From Acanthamoeba lenticulata (taxonomy: Eukaryota; Discosea; Longamoebia; Acanthamoebidae): a stretch of 64,000 nucleotides of DNA. Shown piece after piece: positions 27,537 through 36,174 of the stretch. The notes under the pieces are model-generated. The model did no database searches and was not told the origin of the DNA. It worked only from the letters and a program-made list of their open reading frames with translations. A program made the position numbers and the translations under genes. Within the stretch, counting starts at the first letter, position 1. Every line of letters starts with the position of its first letter. The stretch is from contig NAVB01000211.1 in assembly GCA_002179805.1 (NCBI GenBank), positions 62,001-126,000 on the forward strand, given 5' to 3'.

Positions 27537-27961
27537 AGAAGCAGCCAGATGGTCAAGTGACGACGTGCGTTTTAAGTAGGGAGGTAGAAAACAGGCGCAC
27601 GTCCACATCATATCACCGCACTTTGGCTGAGCGTACGCTCGAGTCGAGCCCGACCGGCTCCTGCTGGTATTCTTTCTTCACGATGACCAGTAAAGCTTTC
27701 TTTTGATCAGGACGAGACTTGGGTTATCACTTTCTCATCTCTTATTTAATGGACCAATCCCACCCCGCGGTCCGTTGGGTTCGGTTCTCGTGAATTTCGG
27801 CCGCTTGCCGCTGGGCTCATGCGGGGAGGAAAGGAAACAAAGGCCCACGCCATCCGCTGCTGTGACACTCACCACCGCCCGTCCCCTGCGAACACTCGCT
27901 TACTCACACACAACACCACATCACCCCAACAAGAAGAACCACCCTCCGCTTCACACTCACC
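27537..27961. other. Intergenic region before the DUF3339 gene
   Basis: Holds the 3' end of the Gln-rich gene and the promoter region of the DUF3339 gene. A CA-rich leader (CACACAACACCACATCACCCCAAC) directly precedes the ATG at 27962. No RNA gene or domain-bearing frame is seen. Confidence 0.4.
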
Positions 27962-28299
27962 ATGAACTACGACGACTCTGAAGAACCCGTGCTTAACCGC
28001 AACCTCGTGGTGCCCACGATCCTCTTCGGCCTCCTCTCGCCTGGCCTTCTCCTTACCCTCCCGGCTGAGTCTCGTGGCTTCTGGCTCTCTGGTATTGCCA
28101 TCCCCCTTCCTCTGTGACCGCTCAATCTGGCGAGGGAGCTCCATCTTCTGACCCTTCATGTGTACGCTGTGCATGGGGCAAACACACAGGCCAAACCTCG
28201 ACGCGAGCGATCGTGACGCACACCATCGTGTTCGGTGCTGTGCTGGCCCTCATTCGCAGCTTGTGGCCCAGCAAGAAGACCACTACTACTCGCAAGTAG
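27962..28299 (+). CDS. DUF3339-like small membrane protein, 79 aa
   Basis: Two exons, 27962-28091 and 28190-28299, spliced through a 98-nt intron; the phase-1 join gives a Gly. The protein has two hydrophobic segments: VVPTILFGLLSPGLLLTLP near the N-terminus, and VTHTIVFGAVLALIRSLW near the C-terminus. Between them lies the short linker FWLSGQTSTRAI. This is the pattern of the plant DUF3339 family (about 68 aa, LTPGLL in helix 1, QTS in the loop, VHT at the start of helix 2). The tail is Lys/Thr/Arg-rich and probably cytosolic. The function of the family is unknown. The unspliced frame ends early at a TGA (28117), so the splice is needed. The family match is from motif memory and would need a profile search. 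Confidence 0.7.
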
Positions 28300-28452
28300 A
28301 CACTTCCTTCCGAGCCGACGACGTTTTCAGGCGCGTGTGCGAGAACCGCTGACGAGTCGAGGCGTGCGTCAGCCCAAAATGGCCAGCAATAAACTTTTAG
28401 AAAAGAAGAACGTTGCCCTCGTCTTCAATCTGTTGTTGAAGAAAAAGAAGTG

Positions 28453-29497
28453 TCACTGCTGGGCGGCGACGTCCATGTCCGTGTTGAAGTACTCCTTGCT
28501 TCCGACAGGGTCAGCCTTGATGGCCGCGTTGCCTGCGCCACGGGAGAACAGAAAATGAGTGAGCATCATCGGCCGGACCGGCTAACGCTAAGCGCGTACC
28601 AGGGCGCCAGTTGATGGGACAGGCCTCGCCCTCGTGTGCGTCGGCGTACTGGAGGGCCTGCACCAGCCTCAGCACTTCGTCTACGTTCCTCCCGACGGCG
28701 TCGTCGTTGATGAGCACCTCGCGCACCAGCCCGCTGTCGGAAATGATCACCACCGCCCGCTTCGAGTGTCCACATGCTTCGTCGAAGACGTCGAAGCGCT
28801 TGGAGATGACGTGCGTAAGATCGCTCACAAGCGTGAGGGCGAAGGGCTTGTGCTGGTCGCCAGGCAGGGCCGCCAGACCGCCCGCGGTGCGGGGCGTGCG
28901 CAGCCAGGCGAGGTGCGTGAACTTGGAGTCCACCGACACACCAACCACATCGCACTGGAGCTGTGGTCCGCGAGGGCAGCAAAGGCCATTGTAAGAGTCA
29001 AGGGGCCACATTCCATCAACAAGGCGGAGATGGAGAAGGAGCGGACCGCATCAAAGTCTCCGAGGCGGTCGCTGAAGGCAATGAGTTCGGTGGGGCAGAC
29101 GAACGTGAAGTCGAGCGGGTAGAAGACGAGCACCGTGTAGCGCCCTGCATGCCGTGGGCCCAGACGCGCAACAAGGGTGGGGAAGGGGCACGAGGTAGAG
29201 GGAAAGTTTTAATCAGGACATGTCTAATTGAGAGAAAATAGACAACAAACCCCAACCTTTGTGGCGTGATTCCGACAGCTTCCACCTTGTTAAGTTGCCG
29301 TCAGGAGTCACCGCATCGGCCGACATGAGATCGAGGGGCACCTCTGAATGCAGTTTTAGCGTTGCATTTGAATCTGGTCGTTTCTCTGGCTCCACCGCGT
29401 CCGATCTTACTCGCTTGACATTCTGCTTGTCCGTGGTGAGCACCGTCGAAGACTGACCAGCAGAATCAACCTCGGCCTCCTCACGCCGCCTCTTCAT
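28453..29497 (-). CDS. Typical 2-Cys peroxiredoxin with an N-terminal basic (nuclear-type) extension
   Basis: Exon 1 is complement 29257-29497, joined by a phase-1 intron to complement 29144 and down; further exons run to the TGA at 28453-28455. The thioredoxin-fold core shows [20 protein letters not shown] with the peroxidatic Cys, [17 protein letters not shown], and GEACPINW with the resolving Cys, so it is a two-cysteine enzyme reducing H2O2 with thioredoxin. The C-terminal tail [14 protein letters not shown] is the usual one with YF. The first about 70 residues are unusual: [11 protein letters not shown] and KQNVKRVR form a bipartite basic pattern that would suit nuclear import. No mitochondrial or ER signal is visible. 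Confidence 0.88.
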
Positions 29498-29620
29498 CTC
29501 GCTCGAAAAAGAAAAAAAGAGGAGAGAAGCGGCAAAAAGAAAGAAAAAAACGCAAAACTACAACTTCACAATTTGGCGCCAAAATACACAACGACGGTTT
29601 GTTTGTGTGTAGCCACAAAA

Positions 29621-32031
29621 TCACTTTCGCCGCACAATCATGGAGGAGGAGACCACCTGCACCATGAAAGAGCTCAAGTTGATGGCCTCGCTGATGTCCT
29701 TCATCCACGATTGGCACTCGTTCTCGGAGGAACAGGTGAAGGTCTGAACGCAGGGAACGGTGTCTGGTGCCGGATTGCGCTCGATCAACTTGAACCGCAC
29801 GTTCATCCCCTCTTCCCAGTCTGCCAACACGCGAAGTTGCGCGCTTTGAGTTTATTCCTTGCTCCGCGGCGCACGGAAGAGGGCGAGGGGCCTTACCTTC
29901 GTCCATGGAGGAGAGGAAGACTTTGGAGAACGGGATGATGTCCTTGTACACGTACAGCGCCGGCTTCTGGTCCTTCGGAGAGAAGCCCAGGCGATTGAGG
30001 TTGAGGGTGAGGTTGTTGGTGAGCCGAGTGGTCATCTTGATGGAAGTCTTGATCAAGAACTCGTCAAACATAAAAACGTAGCGCTCCTTCCGCTTTCGGC
30101 CGTAGGTTTCGTAGAGGAGGCCCTCGCGGAGGAACATCCTGTCCTTCATGTGCTCCTCGCTCAGTATCTGCGCAACAACAGAGCGCGCAATTTGTGGGTG
30201 AGAGATTCCTCAACTTGAGAAATCCAGAGAAGGCTCTTCTTCACACGCACCCGAGGGAGCTTGTGCTTGGGCGTGGAGAGGTGCGACAGCACGTATTGCA
30301 CTTTGCGCTTGTTGTCCTCGCGCCTCTTGGTCTCATCGAGGAACACGAGCAGCTCCTTGAGCTTGTCCAGCGCGGCGCTCAGTTCCCGGGCGTCCGGATG
30401 GGTGGCCGCCGTATGCTTGGCCAGATTCGAAATCAGCATCTGCCAGTGCACGTCGACAGAATATCCCCCCCCCAATGAAGAGGTGAGAGCCGGCGAGCAG
30501 GGCGGGGTTGCTCGTGACACGGACCTCGTAGCGAGGGATGCGCTGGATGGGGCAGATCAGGTAAAAGCCCAAGTCGGCGCCTCCATGAGCCGCACAGAAG
30601 CTCTGCACGTGAGCCTGCGAGCGCGGAATACAGGTTCAGATGTCTTGAGTATTGGGTGTTCTTTGTGTGTGGTTTATACGCGTTTCCATACCGAAAACTC
30701 TGAGTGGACGATGCGTAGCTGCCTGATGCGCTCGCGCATGAGGTCGTAGTTGTTGATGTACTGCTGATATTCATTCTTGAGCTTGGGCAAGAGTCGCTGG
30801 AAGACGTCCCCCACCTTCTGCTTGTCGCCCTGTGCTGTCCGAGCTTCGAGCTCGGTTCTGCGAGTGGGCGAGGGCTGAGCCCGGTTCCACCATCACAAGA
30901 AAAGAGCGAGGCCTCCGTACAGCAGTTCCTGCGAGAGGTTCACCAAGCTGGCCCAGCACACGAACTGCCGGTTCAGCAGGTCGTCGGAGGCGAGCAGCTC
31001 CTGGCCCCATTTCTGCGCCTTGAGCGGGGCGATGAACTGGGCCGAGGCCAAAGGATCACGCATCAGACCACGGCATGATGTGAGCTTTACCACTGAGCGC
31101 GCACCAGCGCAGACGGTGGCGTACCGCCGAGAGCAGGGTCTTGAGCTGGGCAAGGTAGACGGCCTCGGTGGTGACGATCTCCTTCAGCAGGTTGGTGCGG
31201 GTCTTTTCCCGCTTCTCGCGCTCCTCGCCGGCGGCCTCCTGCTCGCCATCAAGCGACGGGGGCGACGAGAGCGATCGCTCGCGGCTGAGGACCGGCGGCG
31301 ACAGGAGCGCCACGGGGCCGCTTTGCTGCGCCCACGGCGCACCATCGGCGCGGGCGGTGGGACCCACCAGCGAGCCCGGGGCGCCGTTGGTTTGCAGCGC
31401 GCTGGAGAGGGCATCCAGGAAGGCGAGGATGCCGCCATCCACGAGCTCTTGCATCTTTTCGATCTGCTCGCCGGTGGGGATCGACCCCTTGGCTCCCAGG
31501 TCGCACTGCGTGGTCGAGAGCAGCTGGTGCATGAGGCGCTTGAGCGTGACCCCTTCCTGTGTGGGCCGTAAATGTGAGCGTTCGTTGGTCAGCCAAAGCG
31601 GCTCCGGCAACGCGTCAAACGGGTCGTCTGCAGCCACGTACGTGGACGAGGCCGGCCGTGGCCGAGTACTCGCTGATGGTGTCAAGCGTGTTAAGCATTT
31701 CCTTGGCCGTTTTGATGAACTCCTGTTTCTCGTTGTTGCGGGCGAGACCTGATGGCACAAGGCCAACTCCATCGTGAGCAGATCGCATGCGAGGAGAAGA
31801 CCCCGGGGGGGGGGGGATGGGGCCCATGTGCGTACTCATCAGCTGGTCGCCCATAGTGTGCGCGTTGGTGCAGAGTGTCCTGTAGGAGAGGGCCACTGCG
31901 CTGTTCTTCTCGAGCTGTCGTTTGTTCTTCACGTTGAGGTTCCACGACTGCATGGCCAACACGAGTTCCTTCACCGAGTCGGCCACCGAGGCAAAGGCAC
32001 GATCCAGCTCTGCGTGCGACATATCCCACAT
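29621..32031 (-). CDS. RhoGEF (DH-PH) protein
   Basis: Likely start ATG 32029-32031 (MWDMSHAELDRAFASV); stop at 29621-29623; many exons. The first about 300 residues are helical, with a Pro/Ser linker (SPPVLSRERSLSSPPS). The DH domain follows: NLLKEIVTTEAVYLAQLKTLL (CR1), then FVCWASLVNLSQELL, VFQRLLPKLKNEYQQYINNYD, and CR3 FYLICPIQRIPRYE, where the usual LLxPVQRIPRY signature is recognisable. MLISNLAKHT and a helix LSAALDKLKELLVFLDETKRRED come next. The PH domain covers FLREGLLYETYGRKRKERYVFMFDEFLI to CQSWMKDISEAINL. Such proteins load GTP onto Rho/Rac GTPases and control the actin cortex. Two introns contain runs of 9-12 C in the transcript. An 11-G run lies just upstream of the start. Confidence 0.87.
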
Positions 32032-32200
32032 CACACATGAGTCATCTCCACCACGGGGGGGGGGGAGCGCAAAGCGAAGATAAAACGATGTCCATATTCG
32101 CCTGATTTCTTTACCCTTTTCTCTACTAAAGTTTCGTTTTTGGTTCCAAAAGCACGAAAAACCAAAACCAGAAACGACGCGCTGACGACTGTCTGTGGTT

Positions 32201-33523
32201 ATGTCGGCCTCTGCTCCCGACAGAATAGTGGAGGTGGGCATGGGAGACATCATGGTGGAGCTTGTTGGCGTAATCCTCAGCTTCGTGGAGCCTCTGACCC
32301 AGCCTGCCTGTCATGTTGTGTGCCGCACCTGGCGCCAAGCGCTCAACCCACTGTGCGTTCGACGGGCCCATCGACCCGCTGATCTCTTTGGCCCTTGTTT
32401 GAAGAGCAAGTGGCGGGCATGGCCTGGTCGCACCCGCAGCCGCCGCCCTCTTCCCTCGTTTGCAGCGCAAGTGGCGGGCAAGGGCTGGCTGTCCATGCTC
32501 CAATGGGCCCGCTCCAGTGGCTGCCCGTGGGAGGGCGATGAGGAGATCTGCATCAAAGCCGCCGCAGGGGGTCACCTGGAGGTGCTCCAGTGGGCGCGCG
32601 CCAACGGCTGCCCCTGGGACGAGCGGACCTGTGCCAGTGCTGCCAAGGGCGGCCACCTGGCTGTGCTCCAGTGGGCGCGCGCCAACGGCTGCCCCTGGGA
32701 CAAGATGACCTGCGCTGAGGCGGGCCTCGGGGGCCACCTTGACGTGCTGCAGTGGGCGCGCGCCAACGGCTGCCCCTGGGACGAGCGGACCTGCGCCAGA
32801 GCTGCCAAGGGCGGCCACATGGCCGTGCTCCAGTGGGCTCGCGCCAACGGCTGTCCTTGGGACGACTACACCTGCTATAAAGCGGCCAAAAGAGGGCACC
32901 TGGACGTGCTCCAGTGGGCCCACGCCAACGGCTGTCCGATAGGCGAATTGACCTGCACCTTTGCGGCTCAGGGAGGCCACGTGGCCGTGCTCCAGTGGGC
33001 GCGCGACCACGGCTGCCTCTGGTACACGTACAGGACCTGGCGGATGGCTGCCGAAGCAGGTCACCTGGACGTGCTCAAGTGGATGCGCGCCAATGGCTGT
33101 TCTTGGGACGCGAGAGTCTGTGCCGTGGCGGCCGAGAGAGGCCACCTGGAGGTCCTCCAGTGGGCGCGCGCCAATGACTGCCCGTGGGAAGAATGGACCT
33201 GCATCTACGCGGCCAGAGGAGGCCACCTGGAGGTGCTCCAGTGGGCGCGTGCCAACGGCTGCCCGTGGAACAAGCAAGTCTGCGCCAAGGCCGCCAGGAA
33301 AGGCCGCTTGGCCGTGCTGCAGTGGGCGCATGCCAACGGCTGCCCGTGGGACGCGGACACATGCGCCAACGCGGCCAGAGGAGGCCATCTGGACGTGCTC
33401 CAGTGGCTGCGCGCCAACGGCTGCCCGTGGGACAAGACCACCTGCCGCGTGGCGGCCGGTGGAAACCACTGGGACGTGTTGGAATGGGCGCGAGCCCATG
33501 GCTGTCCAGAGGACAGCTCCTAA
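32201..33523 (+). CDS. F-box-like / ankyrin-like repeat protein (copy 1)
   Basis: Intronless, 440 aa from ATG 32201. The N-terminus has an F-box-like motif (MVELVGVILSFVEPLTQPACHVVCRTWRQAL), then about 13 repeats of 27 residues with consensus HLxVLQWARANGCPWDxxTCxxAAxGG. The repeats are a divergent ankyrin type with the HLEVLQW helix pair and a Cys-Pro-Trp loop, common in Acanthamoeba and also in giant viruses that infect it. F-box plus repeat proteins usually recruit substrates to SCF ubiquitin ligases. The repeats are nearly identical at DNA level, a sign of recent unit duplication or conversion. A long open frame on the opposite strand is a shadow of the repeats. Two related genes lie at 49.6-52.2 kb. 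Confidence 0.88.
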   Translation: MSASAPDRIVEVGMGDIMVELVGVILSFVEPLTQPACHVVCRTWRQALNPLCVRRAHRPADLFGPCLKSKWRAWPGRTRSRRPLPSFAAQVAGKGWLSMLQWARSSGCPWEGDEEICIKAAAGGHLEVLQWARANGCPWDERTCASAAKGGHLAVLQWARANGCPWDKMTCAEAGLGGHLDVLQWARANGCPWDERTCARAAKGGHMAVLQWARANGCPWDDYTCYKAAKRGHLDVLQWAHANGCPIGELTCTFAAQGGHVAVLQWARDHGCLWYTYRTWRMAAEAGHLDVLKWMRANGCSWDARVCAVAAERGHLEVLQWARANDCPWEEWTCIYAARGGHLEVLQWARANGCPWNKQVCAKAARKGRLAVLQWAHANGCPWDADTCANAARGGHLDVLQWLRANGCPWDKTTCRVAAGGNHWDVLEWARAHGCPEDSS

Positions 33524-33596
33524 AGCTGCTTTGCGATGTACGTGTAACTTGGTCTCTCTTTGGTTTTTTCGGGGCTGGCGATGATGGTGTAGCTGC

Positions 33597-35976
33597 CTAT
33601 CTTCCAGCTGGCTGGGGCGTCGTCTCCTCGAGGTATCGCGGGTACACACGCTCGGCCGAGACCAGCGGCGACATCAGCTCGGCACGCGCAGCCCCGGCCG
33701 CGGCCTGCTCTTCGTCTGCTTCCTCGTCCTCCTTGCCGCTCCCGCTCCCGCTGCTGTGCGTGTCCAGGGGCGGCAGCTCCTCCCACTTCTTGGCCTCCCA
33801 GTGGTCCACGATCGCCGCCCCGATGGCGTCGCCAAACACGTTGACCGCTGCGCACGGCCGCACATCGCACGTGTTTGCGTCAGTGCATTTGGGGGTCGTC
33901 GAGGGGGAAGCGGCGTCGTACTGGTGCGAAGGCGATCGAGGAACCAGTCGATGGAAAAGAGGAGCCCGATGCCGTCCAAGGGGAGGCCGACGGCCGTGAG
34001 GACCATGATGAGGGTTACCAGGCCGGCCTCGGGGATGCCCGCCGCGCCCACGGCCGCGAGTGTGGCCGTGAGGGCCGTGATGACGATCTGCGCAAAGGAG
34101 AGCTCCACGCCCAGCGCCTGCGCCACGAAGATGCACGCGACCGCCTCGTACAGGGCCGTCCCGTTCATGTTCATCGTCGCTGTGGTGTCCGCCCACGACG
34201 TGAGAGACCATGGCGGGCGCTCGAGAATCTAAAGAATGCGCGTACCGCCTAGGGGCAAGACGAAGCGGGTCACGCGCGAGGAGATGCCGGCGTTCTCTTC
34301 GCAGCACTTGATGGTGATGGGAAGCGTGGCCGACGAAGAGGCCGTGCCCAGCGCGATAAGTAGCGCCTGCGAAAGGCGGGACATGAACTGTGTGTGGACA
34401 CATCATCACGGTCAGCTGGTGATAATGAAGAAAGAGGAGATAGTGATGAAGTCGTGACGTACAACAAAAGGATTCTTGCGCACAAAGACTGCGTAGACGG
34501 CCGCGAGGAAGACAAACATGTGGAACGCGAGGCCCAGCGCCACCGTCACTGCCAAAAAGAAAACCAAAAGAAAAGTAAACAATAAGAAAAAAGAAGGGGA
34601 CGCCCGGGTTTGAACCGGGGACCTGACGATCTGCAGTCGCCTGCTCTACCACTGAGCTACATCCCCATCACATCTTCTTCCCGACACTGGCGGGCTCTGG
34701 AAGGCTTCATGCGAGGGAGTGTGCTGGGGACGTACGGACAAACACGCTGAGCTGTTCGAGCTTGGCCCAGAAGTTGCCGTCGTGGCCCAGCTTGGCGATG
34801 ATGAGCGAACAGATGCCCAACGGCACGCACCAAATCACTGCCAGACGAAGTGGCGATGGCGGACGATCAGCGAGACCGCCGCCCGGCACCACACAAGGGA
34901 TCCACGTACCGAGGCCAACGATGCGCATGATGGCCTCGTTGAATGACTCGAAGAAGTCGATCACGGGCCGTCCGCGCGAGCCCATCATGACCAGCACAAT
35001 GCCCAGCGCTGCCGCCCCGGACAAGACTTGAGAATGCAACAACAGCAGGACGAAAGCAAGGACGAACGGACCGATGGAAAAGGTGATGATGCCGAGGACG
35101 TTCATCTCGACGGCCGCCTTGAACAGGTTGGAAGGGAAGAGGCTCCGCACGATGTCGAGGATGCTCTCGAGCGGTGTCTTCTGCGGCGCGCTGGGCACCG
35201 TCCCGTCTGTCGGCACCGTCGCGTAGCTCCCTGCGCGTCGCGGCGTCACGTGAGCGCCAGGAGACGAGGCCTTGGCGAATTCGGCCTTCCAAGGAAGAAG
35301 ACGAACGTACCTGGTTGGATGAGGAGCACCCAGAAGATGCCAAACATGGCGGAGACGATCGTGGTCGAGCCGTAGTAGAGCAACGCGCGTAGCGAGAGGT
35401 GGCCCGTGTTGCTCGCGCTCCCTGTACAGCGCGTGGAAATGAGGAAAAAGGGTAGTGATGGTAAAGAGGGCGATGGTGTAGAAGGCATAGGTACCGAGCG
35501 AGGTGATGCCAACGATGATGCTCGAGAGGATGAGGGGGATGACCAGGGCGCGCAGCATGCTGAGCAGGATCTCACCCGGAAAGCCCAGCAGTTCGATAGT
35601 CGTCTTACTGGGGCTGCTGATGCTCGCGACCCACCCGCCCACGAGGCCAACCACGGCGCCTGTTCCGCCGAGCAGCAGAGATCAGCCTGCTGCAGATCGA
35701 TTCATCTAAATGGCAACCGAGAGCTGAATCGGGGAAGGTACCGAGGATGGTGAGGTACAGAAGGAGGTTGCCATGCCCGCCGTGCGCATCTGGTCGATCA
35801 AAGCGGTTGAGTAGCCGCCCCCACCAGTGCCGTGCCCGCTTCTGCCGTCGCTCCTCTACCGCTGCGTCATTGTCCACCAACAAAACCCGCTCCTCGGGCA
35901 GCTGCCCAACGGAGGTGCTCCTGGGTCGTCGATCTCGTGAGGTCGAACGTCGCAAAGCTTCCTCACTCTCATACAT
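33597..35976 (-). CDS. SLC1/DAACS-family dicarboxylate (glutamate/aspartate)-cation symporter
   Basis: ATG at 35974-35976 ([11 protein letters not shown]), TAG at 33597-33599; nine or more exons. A basic cytosolic N-terminus leads to membrane segments ([10 protein letters not shown], then [41 protein letters not shown]). A loop with [22 protein letters not shown] is followed by HP1 with its serine motif ([14 protein letters not shown]) and the TM7 motif ([12 protein letters not shown]; usual NMDGT). HP2 reads [22 protein letters not shown]. The substrate-binding TM8 reads DRLRT joined to [13 protein letters not shown]. The Arg of that motif is kept, which favours acidic substrates. The tail is acidic. 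The Asp-to-Asn change in NMNGT touches a sodium ligand. A 187-nt intron (complement 34549-34735) contains a tRNA gene on the same strand. Confidence 0.88.
34596..34666 (-). tRNA. tRNA-Cys (GCA), inside an intron of the SLC1-type gene
   Basis: The 71-nt minus-strand sequence folds as a complete cloverleaf. The acceptor stem is GGGGATG/CGTCCCC with one T-G pair. The D arm is GCTC-loop-GAGC. The anticodon stem is GGCGA/TCGTC with loop CTGCAGA, so the anticodon is GCA (Cys). The variable loop is 5 nt, and the T arm is CCCGG-TTCAAAC-CCGGG. A box and B box (GGTTCAAACCC) are present, so RNA polymerase III can transcribe it independently. No tRNA intron and no encoded CCA. Confidence 0.95.
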
Positions 35977-36174
35977 CTGTGGCTGTTCTGCTTTCTTTGC
36001 CAAAATAAAAGGAACGGCCCGAAGGGACCGACGTATCGCCGAAGCAAAGACCGCAGCTTCCCTTCGTCCAAGACAACAAGAACCGGACTGCAGCCGCTTT
36101 GGCGTGTTGAGCGTCCCGATTTACATACAACAACAACAACGACTACAACGATAGCGCAGCTTTCGAGACAGTCC

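Noticed and set aside
32126..33649. Long minus-strand open frame (507 codons) opposite ankyrin-like copy 1
   Set aside because: It is the antisense of the 81-nt repeats: the repeat period is a multiple of three, so an open antisense frame is copied with each unit. No domain, and the plus strand has the conserved motifs.
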